A program made the position numbers and the translations under genes. A stretch of DNA of 64,000 bases from Heterobilharzia americana (Eukaryota; Platyhelminthes; Trematoda; Strigeidida; Schistosomatidae), in NCBI GenBank assembly GCA_944470555.2, contig OX104127.1, positions 46,428,934 to 46,492,933 on the forward strand, given 5' to 3'. Of the stretch, positions 51,843 to 61,959 are shown one piece after another (the stretch's first letter is position 1; each line of letters starts with the position of its first letter). The notes under the pieces are model-generated. The model saw nothing but the letters and a program-made list of their open reading frames with translations. It did no database searches and was not told the DNA's origin.

Positions 51843-53590
51843 AAATATCCTTTTCAATTGCGGTACCTCATTGTTTATTCATTTATTTTCAATTACTGGT
51901 TTTTATTATACTTTGCAAATAAAATTCTGTACATTTATTTTAGTTACTTACAACTAAAAAAACTTCTTACAAATATTAACGCACAAGTTCACTTCCTTCC
52001 TGTAATTTTGCCATGCCTTGATAACAACCATTCCTTCTTAATTCGTCTAGGTTAAAAAAATATCCACACTTATAATTTATCAACACTTTCATTATATATG
52101 CTCAACTTGTCAATGATTATTCATTTGACGTTCGCATACAATGTTTTTGTGTGTTTATCAAGGTGCAGACCTTGTTTTTACCTTTCTCTTGTTACTTAAC
52201 TTGTTCATAGTGAATTATCGACTACTATATTAATAGCAAGTAGTTGGTTCATATCGTTATTCAAAAATGAGTTATTGTAAATTTTGAGGAAACCAGGTTA
52301 ACTGAATGAAAATCAGTTTACGAAGATCAACGCGGTGCTGTAGTAAATTGCGATGGTTCACTAACAGCTTTTTTTGTCAACAATACTCATTTTTCTAGAA
52401 TTTAGTTTTCATTTTTATGCATCTATGGTTTCATTTGGTCTACTGATGTTATGAGAACAAATAAACCTTTTAACTTTAGTAACCTGGTTTGAACTTATTG
52501 TTGCAACTGAATTTTACTGAGTTACCTTTCCGGCCAAAATAACGAATTGTAATTGGATACTTCAGCAGTTACTGATTACACGTTAGTAATATTTAACTGT
52601 AAAATACGTCACATAAATTTAGTCAAAGTGATCCCATAGCATAACATTTGGCCTAGAAATAGAATTGGATGAGGTCAAACTACTCTTCATTGATTGCCTG
52701 ATTGAGCGGGAAAAATAAACTTTTGAGCATAATTGTTTTGGGCAAGGCAATACACTCAAAAATATTTCAATATTTATTAATCATACCCTTTCAGTGCAAA
52801 TTATGTTGTGTACAGTTGTTTAAGGGCATCACACTTTCTAATAACTTACGAATGCCAAAAAAAGAATAAATAACTACCCGATGAAATTCATTTGCGAAGT
52901 CTTGAACTTCATGAATTGACACAGAGAAAAGTAATCTAAGATCAAAGGGCATAAAGGTAGTCATCGGACACAGGTTACAAACCTTGGATAAGAGGGAGCT
53001 CAGCGAAAGCAATAATAAAGTGTTTTATACAACATCTTCAGGAATGTAGACCACCTTAGTTCATAAGAGTACTGAAATGCCCCAGGAGTCAGGATCTAAT
53101 TATGTGTAGAAAGTAATACTTGCAGACGGCGATGCAGTATACATAGGAAACCTTACAAAATCAAAATCAGAAAATATGAACTCCGAAAAACTACCCCTGA
53201 TTTCCTGATAATCCAGAAGGAATCGAAAAACTTGAAGACACCTCAGCTATGACCTTACAAGCTATAATGCCATTTTGTGAAACTGACCGGGATTTACTGT
53301 AAATTCCAGTTTGCTATTACTTTGATTAATATGTTAGTATTAAATACTGAAACATCATTAAATGGCAATCTCAGTTTTTATTCACTAGAAAGTACAAATA
53401 AGAATGGTATTGCTTGTATTCCACAGCTAGCCTCTATCCATCATTAATAGATACAGTTGAAACAGGGAATATTGGGCATCTGCGTAGAAGCCCATTTACC
53501 AATCAAGACCAAACAATTCGGTCCAACCAACGTTGGGATAATATAAGCAATAACACTAAAACTATACCCGTTGCATAAGAAGTGGCTATC
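50173..53590. other. No gene seen apart from a GT repeat
   Basis: AT-rich DNA. Frames at 51124-51321, 51621-52055 and 52791-53012 lack recognisable families; the first two are hydrophobic, low-complexity translations. 53425-53455 resembles only the 3' end of the hammerhead SINE (CTAGCC..TATCCATCATTAAT). Confidence 0.5.
51788..51841 (+). repeat. (GT)27 microsatellite
   Basis: 54 bp of uninterrupted GT. Confidence 0.97.
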
Positions 53591-53745
53591 GTCGCTTCGT
53601 GGTCTAGTGGATAACTCTCTGGCATTTGGAGCGATCGGTTCCTGATGGGAACAACACTCACTGGGAGGCAGGTACATCCAACTGATGAATCCTACATAGG
53701 ACGAAACGCGCATCCTGGATTCTACTGCTAGCCACTACGCATCAT
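53591..53745 (+). mobile_element. Sm-alpha-like SINE with hammerhead
   Basis: A box-like TGGTCTAGTGGATAAC (53600-53615), degenerate B box (GGTTCCTGATGGG, 53637-53649), then hammerhead and a 3' end CTAGCCACTACGCATCATT. The tRNA-like head suggests RNA polymerase III transcription, as known for this family. Confidence 0.85.
53668..53728 (+). ncRNA. Hammerhead ribozyme, core intact
   Basis: Stem I strands GCAGGTACATCCAA / TGGATTCTACTGC, CTGATGA intact, stem II ATCC/GGAC (one terminal mismatch), GAAACGCG and GCATC|C cleavage context. It is the best-preserved ribozyme in this window together with the one at 47.0 kb. Confidence 0.85.
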
Positions 53746-54237
53746 TAATAAATACAAATAATACTTGAAATACGAAATCCAACTTATTTAATGATTCAAT
53801 TCTTTCAAACCATCAATTCTTAAATTGGTTTGGATATTTCTGAACTCAGTTTCGTGCCACAGAAATTCCATAACAGTGAGAGTTTGCATATGTATTACGT
53901 AAAATGTATGTGGAACCTGTATATTATTCACATTCCTTAACCACAGCATTGAAATCTAGTCCTAATTAACTGAAGAGTTACCAGCTATACGATAAACAGA
54001 AAAATCTAAGTTTTACGTAATTACATAAAGAATTTGGTCAGATATGAATTCGCTCCAGTTTACTTTAAAATTAGAAGTGATGTTATACTAACTTTTCGGT
54101 GTGATGTCTGAAAACCATCATCCTGAAGGATATATGCTTGTAGTATTAATTCATTGAAATATAACGAAAGTTATGCCGATAATTTCCTGTCTGATACTCC
54201 GTCGAAAGAAATAGTTGTAAAACAAGAAAACTGTGTG

Positions 54238-55939
54238 TAATATCAGATTTAATAATTCCCATTGTAACATTAAGAACAAGATATTCAGCGAAGAGACTCT
54301 TTTCAACGAATTTATTTTCAAGCTGTACAATCGTATATATATGGTATTTGGAAAAAATTATATCCTGTGAGGAAAACTAAACACTATATGGTGATGACAG
54401 TAATAATAGAGCGGGTGATGACATAGGCATTTATGATTATAATAACAATTGAAGTGCGAATGATAACAAATAGATTATGTAATATATGGAATGGTACATA
54501 GAAGAAGATATATGGACGACACGTTTGTTATTTGCGACAAAAATGTAGACCTCGACGACGTGCTTCGTTCATTCAATGAATGTCATCAAGCCCTCAAGTT
54601 TACTATAGAGAAGGAATCAGAATCAACTATTCCTTTTCTTGATGTGCTTCTCACCCGACGTCAGAATGGATACCTTAAAAGATCCATCTACAGAAAACCA
54701 ACGTGGAACGGACAACTAACTAATTTTTATAGTTGGGTGCCCATCAACAGAAAAAGAAATCTTATTCACTCTCTTTGCTATCGAATAAGAAGTATCTGTA
54801 GTGACGATTGTATCGAGGAAGAGCTATCTTTCTTAAAAAGCATACTTGTCGAAAACGGTTACCCTAGCCGTTTTATTGATAAAAATATGCGGGAAAGAAA
54901 CACTAAACCAGTCATCCACTCGGTCTCAAAGAAAAGATTGTTTATGAGCCTAGAGTTTAAAGGAGACCTAGCATCGGATGTACTGAAGAATCGTCTTACC
55001 AGATCAATCAATAGGACTTTCTTCGCAGCAAGACTCCAGTTGACTTTTACCAGCCACAACCTATTCTCCACCTGCGTTAAAGACAAGCTTCCTCGTTTGG
55101 CCGCCTCTATGTGCATCTACCAGTTCACCTGCTCCTGTGGAGCAAGGTACATCGGCCGTAGCCAGAGAATGCTTTCTACACGTATACGAGAACATGTTCC
55201 TGCTTGGTTTTATAAAGGTGAAAGAAAGTCTGTTAGAAGTTCGATTCTAGAACATTTGATTGACTTCCATCACACAACAAATCCAGACGATGACTTTGAA
55301 ATTATTTATCGAATTCGCCCAAACCTCCCACGTTCTCTTCGTTTTCAACTCCTTAAAACAGCGGAGGCTTTAGCTATTCATGAACTAAGACCTGATCTGT
55401 GTGTACAAAAGAAGTATGTGCAGTCACTGTCTTTATCATGGCCATAACATTTTCCCACCCCATTAGCTCCCCCTCCCACTTTGTTAATTTAACCTTTGTA
55501 TCCTTCCTTTATCACTATTATTGTTATTATAATCGCCTTCACTTCAACTAGTTTCCGGTGTTATTTCACTTAATTGTCTTAATCCTTTTAGAAAACATTG
55601 ACTTCATCTTGTCCAATTTGTCTAATGCCATTACATAATACTTAATTGATTTACCATTTTCAATAATTTTTTCACCCCCTTCTGAGTTATATACTCTCTA
55701 TGTACCATTCCATATATTACATAATCTATTTGTTATCATTCGCACTTCAATTGTTATTATAATCATAAATGCCTATGTCATCACCCGCTCTATTATTACT
55801 GTCATCACCATATAGTGTTTAGTTTTCCTCACAGGATATAATTTTTTCCAAATACCATATATATACGATTGTACAGCTTGAAAATAAATTCGTTGAAAAG
55901 AGTCTCTTTGCTGAATATCTTGTTCTTAATATCAGATTG
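54238..55939 (+). mobile_element. Penelope-like element with inverted terminal arms and TSD
   Basis: Target-site duplication TAATATCAGATT at 54238-54249 and 55928-55939. Inside are inverted arms 54269-54502 and 55697-55930 (coordinate sum 110199, one mismatch seen), flanking a 318-codon frame of RT palm and GIY-YIG. The left arm ends right at the RT YMDD motif, so the 5' half of the RT has been replaced by an inverted copy of the 3' terminal region. Confidence 0.85.
54491..55447 (+). CDS. PLE polyprotein C-terminal part: RT motif C to GIY-YIG (318 aa)
   Basis: Residues 7-10 are YMDD, the RT catalytic box, followed by TFVI and IPFLDVLLTRR, all typical of PLE RT. Residues about 60-200 are the thumb and linker (RKPTWNGQL, FYSWVP, LIHSLCYR). 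Residues about 208-300 are the GIY-YIG endonuclease: IYQFTCSCGARYIGR (Tyr210, Tyr220, Gly222), then RIREHV, SSILEHL, and LKTAEALAIHELRPDLC near the end. The frame is intact over this length, so the insertion is fairly young. The N-terminal RT motifs (fingers, motifs A and B) are absent because the left inverted arm begins there, so it cannot mobilise itself. The Met at 54491 is inside the arm and is not the native start. Confidence 0.85.
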   Translation: MVHRRRYMDDTFVICDKNVDLDDVLRSFNECHQALKFTIEKESESTIPFLDVLLTRRQNGYLKRSIYRKPTWNGQLTNFYSWVPINRKRNLIHSLCYRIRSICSDDCIEEELSFLKSILVENGYPSRFIDKNMRERNTKPVIHSVSKKRLFMSLEFKGDLASDVLKNRLTRSINRTFFAARLQLTFTSHNLFSTCVKDKLPRLAASMCIYQFTCSCGARYIGRSQRMLSTRIREHVPAWFYKGERKSVRSSILEHLIDFHHTTNPDDDFEIIYRIRPNLPRSLRFQLLKTAEALAIHELRPDLCVQKKYVQSLSLSWP

Positions 55940-56046
55940 CTGTATGTCTAAAAGTGTAGCAGATGGATATATCGAAAATCCAGTATGTATAAAATCAGTG
56001 TAAAGCTGAGTCGAATACATTTTAATCGCTTCAAGAGTTTCAGTTC
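55940..56046 (-). CDS. Candidate exon d of unidentified antisense gene, cut by the PLE
   Basis: The minus-strand frame (ETLEAIKMYSTQLYTDF, then IHTGFSIYPSATLLDIQQS) is open into the PLE target site, and on the far side of the PLE (54237 downward) the frame stays open for about 30 more codons. It follows exon c with only a 17-nt gap (GTAAGT...TGCAAG) in matching phase. The family is not recognised. Weak evidence; could be a chance frame. Confidence 0.22.
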
Positions 56047-56063
56047 CTTGCAGATACACTTAC

Positions 56064-56197
56064 CGATGATTTTCGAGAAGTTTGAAACGTAGATTAGGAA
56101 AGGGTGTGCATCTATTAGCCCTGAACATTTAACCTCAAAGCGGACACATGATTTTGGATATAAAGATTTGAAGGTAGTGTATGACAGGAACATAGTT
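56064..56197 (-). CDS. Candidate exon c of unidentified antisense gene (134 nt)
   Basis: Acceptor aataactcag, donor atcg|gtaagt (close to consensus). Translation includes TMFLSYTTFKSLYPKSCVRF and LIDAHPFLIYVSNFSKII. Phase fits both the preceding exon b and the following frame d. No family recognised. Confidence 0.27.
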
Positions 56198-56328
56198 CTG
56201 AGTTATTCCCAATAAAAATAAAGTATAACACAGAAATTGTGAATAAAAGTAAATGAAAGTTCAGAGAGAATAAGAATCTGGTTTTCACCAGACTAAAATT
56301 ATTTAGGATAGATGCTTTTATATTTTAG

Positions 56329-56449
56329 GAACGAATTAATGGGAAACTGGATCCAAATTTTGTGCTTATTGACACTCATCAGCAAGGTGTATCTGCAACG
56401 TCGGTAAATCCCACTTTCTGTCAGGGAGTCAATTCTGTGTCAAATAGAG
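56329..56449 (+). CDS. Candidate coding exon (121 nt), unidentified or SPTLC2 3' exon
   Basis: Acceptor tatattttag, donor agag|gtaagg (close to consensus). One open frame throughout: ERINGKLDPNFVLIDTHQQG, then VSATSVNPTFCQGVNSVSNR, leaving one base. It starts in phase 0, as would be needed after an alternative donor at 49836. The next two candidate exons continue in phase. Confidence 0.42.
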
Positions 56450-57207
56450 GTAAGGTCAGAAAAGTCATTACCGATCTCTATGAATAGATTATGTCTATAA
56501 ATTCATCACTTGATGGTAACCAGTTCAATTGTCTAAATAGTTGGCAAGCAAGTCTTAAGCGTATTGTTGAGGATATTAATCGATGGCAATATTAGGAATG
56601 CTGGTAGACAAAGCAGAATGGCTTCTCATTAGATTTATTTAAATGTATAGACTTCATTGTACTTGGACTCTAGTTGGTCGAATGTGTATGGGAAGGATTT
56701 ATTTCTCTGCATCTGGTATTCTCCACAGTAGTGTTGGCAAAATGGTTGGTACCACTTTTAATTCACTTTACAAGGAGCTAGTGATGTATATTGTTAAATA
56801 CACCTTTGAAAGTAGTGATGTAATCGATGTGATACGGGACTAGTTTATAATATCACTTGACGTCCCACCTTTATTTACCTACGCTAGGAAAAATAGATCT
56901 AAAGCGTCATAAACGGACTGAATGACATGCCAAAGACTGTCTACTTGCAATTTGAAAAAGCTTTTTCTAAGATACACAAAAAAAACTACTTATTTTGATA
57001 AGGAATTCCATAAATAGTCAGTTAATGTAACATTATAGAGACTTTAATCTGATATTCAGAGGTATTCACCAGTTAAATTGGTGAGCATCATATTAAATGA
57101 AGTAGTAACCTAGACTTTCAAATAAGTATAATTATTTTTATATCATACCATAGGTGATTGGACCAAATTGGTCGGCGTCTGTTGACATATGGGCTCCTGT
57201 GCTCTAA

Positions 57208-57287
57208 TGATGGATAGTGGCTAGCAGTGGAACCCAGGATGCGCATTTCGTTCCATTTGGGACTCGTCAGCTGGATGTACCTACGAC
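57208..57287 (-). mobile_element. Truncated Sm-alpha-like SINE, hammerhead part only
   Basis: Minus strand has the hammerhead and 3' end (CCACTATCCATCAT) but lacks the tRNA-like head. It faces the complete copy at 57335 head to head, about 130 bp apart. Confidence 0.8.
57223..57282 (-). ncRNA. Hammerhead ribozyme, core intact, stem II weakened
   Basis: GTAGGTACATCCAG / GGGTTCCACTGC, CTGACGA and GAAATGCG are intact; stem II is GTCC versus GAAC with one mispair. Cleavage context GCATC|C. Confidence 0.72.
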
Positions 57288-57334
57288 GGTGATATAGAAA
57301 TAATTATAGTAAAAGCTATAACCGTCCCACAAGA

Positions 57335-57502
57335 TGTGGCTTGCTGGTGTAGCGGATAACGCTCTGGCGTTCGAAGCGGTCGCTCCCGAATCCCGGTGGG
57401 AACAACATCACTCATCGGGAAGCAGGTACATCCAGCTGACAAGTCCCAAATAGAACGAAATGCTTATCCTGGATTCCACTGCTAGCCACTATCCATCATT
57501 AC
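57335..57502 (+). mobile_element. Sm-alpha-like SINE, complete
   Basis: A box-like GCTGGTGTAGCGGATAAC (57344-57361), B box-like GCTCCCGAATCCC, hammerhead region and the shared 3' end ACTATCCATCATT. It ends at the candidate splice donor of antisense exon b. Confidence 0.82.
57422..57482 (+). ncRNA. Hammerhead ribozyme, inactivated (G8 to A)
   Basis: Core reads CTGACAA instead of CTGANGA. G8 pairs with C3 and supplies the general-acid 2'-OH in the known mechanism, so this copy should be dead. Stem II is also weakened (GTCC/GAAC). Confidence 0.75.
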
Positions 57503-57692
57503 CTTCTTTTAGATTCCCATAATTTTCTTGTACCATCCATATTAAGAAGAATAGTAAAAGGATTGAAAGTGATGCTTTTATAGTGAAGCAGCTCATCAAA
57601 ATCAGTAGCTTGCTTCACGTGAATAAATACTGGATAGAAGGCGCTACAAAATGTGATTGGAATAGAGGTTAAATTCAAGGTGAAAGACATGT
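57503..57692 (-). CDS. Candidate exon b of unidentified antisense gene (190 nt)
   Basis: Acceptor atcgcacag, donor agaag|gtaatg, the donor lying at the edge of the SINE. Open frame MSFTLNLTSIPITFCSAFYP ... FDELLHYKSITFNPFTILL ... MDGTRKLWESKR. Phase 2 in and 2 out, compatible with exons a and c. No family recognised; chance cannot be excluded because frames of this length are common here. Confidence 0.27.
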
Positions 57693-57834
57693 CTGTGCGA
57701 TAACCGATATAATTTCGGTAAACTAGTACGAAAATATCACATTATTAATGAAGTTGTTACATAATGTTGGTCAATAGGTGTATCAAGGATAACAACTTTC
57801 TCAAATTTATACCACGTTTTTCATCGCCAGTCAC

Positions 57835-58028
57835 TTCCAAGTTTGAGGAACAAATATAATACTTCTAGTTTTTGCTTCGTATGTGCATCTACAAGTTTAA
57901 CCATTTTGATGGTATTCACTATACCAGGTGAAGAAACAGGAAGGTTTTCAGTGAATTTCTTTAGCCCTTCATAAATAGGGAGAGTATCATAAATAGTTTT
58001 ATAGTCAGTCACGTGGTTTACATCAGAC
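57835..58028 (-). CDS. Candidate exon a of unidentified antisense gene (194 nt)
   Basis: Weak acceptor (caactgcag) and weak donor (ggaa|gtgact). Frame SDVNHVTDYKTIYDTLPIYE ... VSSPGIVNTIKMVKLVDAHT ... LEVLYLFLKLG. Phase compatible with exon b. No family recognised. Confidence 0.22.
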
Positions 58029-58978
58029 CTGCAGTTGACATAAGTATGTGTTCTATCTTTTCTTCTATTTTACATATTTGCCTAAGGTGCATACTAGAAG
58101 ACATTTAGTTTCATGTAACTGAATTGAACCCTCGCATTGAGAAAAAATTTCAGTTATCTCGTTACTATGCTGTCAATTTGATAAGCAATTACTGCGTCAT
58201 TTACAAATTGTAAGATCTAGATTTTTCACCTGATGAACGTCTTTTTCTAGATGCTTAAGCAATCCATTTACTTTCTGTGCTTTTATCAGGTTGAAAATAA
58301 CTGTGACACCTTATTGAACAATAAAATCCAAGTTTTGTATTTATATAGAATGATTTTAATATTACCATAGAGTTTATTGACAAATGAAGTTTTAGTTTCG
58401 GTTGATACCTTTAAAGGATGAAACCAGTCGACATAAAAACAGCTAAGAAACGCAAACATTGATTTTTTCGATTCAGCTGTGACCTCTACATAAGATAATC
58501 GAAGCTTAGAAGTGGTCCAACGATGATAGGATTTCAGTACTAGGTCTAAGTAATACAGCCGCTACTTGCATGAACTTCCTCTTTTTATGAACGCAGATTA
58601 ACACCCACCTGTAATTCAGTGTCAATATAAAGCCAGTCGATTTATGACCGTTGTTACATAACAGTAACTTAGTATGTTCCTACACATTTCAGTTAGTAAA
58701 CTAACAAGCAGTTAACCAGTTAAGGTATTATCTGGACCGACAAACCACCAGTAAGTCAATAAAACCATCATATTAAGGAAGCAAATACATAAAATAATTC
58801 CAGTGAAGGAAGTTGTAAATGAGATGCTCAAATGTGTATTCAAGAATGCTACCAAAATGTGCCTTAGTTGTGTTGAAACAAAACTACTTCCAAGAATTTA
58901 TGTTAACTTAAGTTTAAAAAATAGCTTGAAAAGTGGAAATTGGGTAATTCCGTCTCATACTGAAATATTTTTTCCCAG

Positions 58979-59001
58979 GTAATTTTAGAGATATATTTCA
59001 T
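58979..59001 (+). CDS. Candidate 23-nt micro-exon
   Basis: Excellent acceptor (tttttcccag) and donor cat|gtaaag. It supplies 2 + 21 bases, encoding the end of a Gly codon then NFRDIFH, which restores phase 0 exactly between 56449 and 59452. Micro-exons of this size are a known feature of schistosome genes. Confidence 0.38.
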
Positions 59002-59451
59002 GTAAAGCTTACGCTTTGATACTTTTAGTTAATTTGCATAGTGTAATAAGAAGACAGAGGTTATCTGAGAAATGTGATGTGTTCGCGCAATACATTTCGA
59101 GCAGTTTGATCACACATTTACTTGTCAAGGCATTTTATATAAACAATGAAAGTAGGGTGGATTAAGGTAAGTCAATAAAGATAATAAAAGAGTTGGAAAA
59201 TATGAGGATAACAAGAAAGAACAGTACATTTTCACACTTCTCTTGGCATTAAAATGAGATAAAGATTACCAAGTTAGGTTTAAAGTAAGGACAAGTTGTT
59301 TTTGAATACACAAAAGGGGTTTGAACTTTCGGAGTAAGGAATAAAGACAGAATAATATACATTTTACTGGGTTATATTCTATTATACTTCTATTAACCGA
59401 CATTTGGATTAATTAATTGGTCACTGATACTTACTAATATTTATCTTACAG

Positions 59452-59574
59452 TACGATAGAATAATATTAAGTTATCCTGGTGAAACTGAGCGGTTACAAC
59501 ACTGGTATCCGTTTAGTGAAGATCGAAAGGCAGAAACCAACAACAGTCGTAATAAAAATAGCGCTCACAAATAG
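59452..59574 (+). CDS. Candidate terminal exon (41 codons incl. stop)
   Basis: Acceptor tatcttacag. Frame YDRIILSYPGETERLQHWYP then FSEDRKAETNNSRNKNSAHK and TAG (59572-59574). The composition is protein-like, with a hydrophilic tail typical of a C-terminus. A loose resemblance to the last strand of C2-type domains (HWYPF) is not enough to assign a family. It may be the 3' end of an alternative SPTLC2 transcript or of an unknown gene. Confidence 0.42.
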   Translation, partial: YDRIILSYPGETERLQHWYPFSEDRKAETNNSRNKNSAHK

Positions 59575-61959
59575 ATGTGGATGATTTCACGACTAAACTG
59601 AATACAAAATACATAAATCAACCAAAGCAATTTGTCAGAAGCAATGAAGACTCCTTTTTCACTAATCGATCAGACAGTAAGAGAAGATTTCAAAAATGCT
59701 CTTAACAGGCACCGTTTGACCAGTTGTTTTCATTTTACAATAGCCTATTGTAAACTGAAATATCAGTTGCACAAGGTCATAGTCTTTTCTTCATGATAAA
59801 ATATTTGTTACCATTTAAATCTCTTATTACTTACCACTGTTAATATGGACACAAAGTCTACTGCCTTCGCGATTTCTTAGCAAGTTTTTTTAGCTCACTT
59901 GTCTGTCGACTAACTGTTCAGTTCTGAAGTGAATGATTCACCATTATTATTAGTACTGTAGGTTCATTTCAAATTGACATTATTGAATAGAAAGTAAATG
60001 GGATGAAGAAACAATTGAATTGATGAGACTAAGAGACTATATTAATTCGTGACAGTATTCGCTATGAATCAGTAAGAATTATTTCAGAGACATTAGGACT
60101 AGTAGAAGAAAGTTTTACAGGAACTAAAATATATGGCTGGAGATTTTAATTCATATGTGATTTTTTAATATTCATAGGTTTTCTGCATTAAAGCTATGCA
60201 CTTGGTATTACCTAATCATCCTTCCTTGATCATCTTCACAGATTCTATAACTTCGTTTTCACTCTTTGGATTAGAAATGAGATAACATGTACTCATTTAC
60301 TGTTATACAAATATTCTTCGTTCATTTTGTTGGCTCTTTAGTTAAGTTTCGTTAGAATTGGACCATTTTGTAAAACCTGTTCCGAATTTCACTATTCAAA
60401 CTAAAATCCGACAAACAGTGGGAACATTCTAGATGGCGTATGTCCTTGCGTTGCATGTCTTCAAAACGTTGCATCAATTGAAGGGAAAGGTGCGTCTGCG
60501 TAAAAGTGATACATCAATCGACTATTTGATTTTTCTGTGGTCATGTTTGTCCTGAGGGCTTTTGATTTTTAAAAGTTTATTCATGTGACAAAGATATGTA
60601 TTAACAAAGTTTTCTGCTATTTACGAAAAGAATCCCGAGTAAACTTTGACTATTGATTATCTTACTTTACCAATATATGAATTATCTTCGTATATGTTAA
60701 GCACTGAAGTGTTTGAATCATACATACATACACAAACACATACTTGCACACTTTCATCTCATTATGAGTTCAACTGAGATGCGAACCGTGCTTGAGAATA
60801 TCATGTGAATAAACGCCACACTCATTAAAGTTAAAGTCATATACATTTGATGAAACTGAGCCGTACGAAATGAGCTGCTGTACAATACGAATAGTTGAGG
60901 ATCGTCCACGCTGACCTGTAGATTTCGCTAGCCAAATCAGACTAATCTAAACACAGAACAGCAATTTCTCCCTTTTGGTGCCAAGTTCATCAGTGGTGAA
61001 CAAACTTAACTCACAGGGTCAAACTCTTCAGCTAAACTGAATCCAGTTAGCTTACTTGGATGAACTGGGTCATTCTATGAAATTGAGCCGTGTTTAACAA
61101 TCAGCCTTTTTACTTCGGTCAACAGACTAGAAAGGTATCAGCGTTGAGTCTTCATGTTTTAATCTTATTTTGATTTAAGATATTTCTAATATCAGTTATC
61201 TATTTATTTAAGGTTTGACTTAATTAACCTATATTCTGCCTATGACTAACTTTTTTTAAATTTGAAACGTATAAGTGATGCTTCATTTCTAAATGAGGAA
61301 GCCGAAGAATGACCCAAGCTATTAGCGATAAATCAGTGCACCTGAAGAACTCTGAGAGTTTCCCCACCACCGAGTGGTTGAACTCGACTGTACATTTCTA
61401 TAATTTAGGCCTTATAGTCTAGTGAGTTAAAAAAAATCAGAAGTTGGAAATTAGAACATATTATTTGTTTCTAAAAGCAATGAATAACTGGAAATAAGTT
61501 AGTTTTAGTTTTGAGTTTCTCAGAACAAATCGTATCTTATCTAATATACTATAATTACAACAAAGTAGCATAAACATATGGTGAAGCTGATGACTTGAGA
61601 GATAACGAGTCATAAATTTCTAGAAATTTGTCTGGTTGATAAAAACTTTGATTCATTATGAGTTGTTTTCCAGTTACAAAGGAAACAACATTAGATACCT
61701 ATCAGAGTCATAATTGAATGATAGAGGAAAGACAAAGTCCGTTGTACGAAATTCTGTCTACTAAGATTTCAGTTAGTGCCCGTCTAAGAAACTTTTACTT
61801 TCACATTCCCCTATTTTCAGAGCATCACTAGCAGTAGATAAGCACATCAAATACGTTTACTTTGTTGGCATCACTGCTTGACATATGTTGAAATTTTCGT
61901 GTATTTATGGAATGAAGTTTGTCAGAGGGACTGAAAGCAGGGATTCTAAAAGTGTGGAT
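59575..61959. other. No gene seen
   Basis: AT-rich DNA with no recognisable repeats, exons or RNA genes. Confidence 0.5.

Noticed and set aside
51621..52055. 144-codon frame containing a Cys-Val repeat
   Set aside because: The repeat is the translation of the (GT)27 microsatellite; flanks are hydrophobic AT-rich translation.
56360..56400. Minus-strand sequence in the candidate exon resembling a hammerhead (GCAGATACACCTTG, CTGATGA, GTGT/GCAC stem with CAATAA loop)
   Set aside because: GAAA is AAAA, stem I cannot close with the 3' side, and the SINE 3' end is absent. It may be coincidence or a very old exonised copy; not enough to call.
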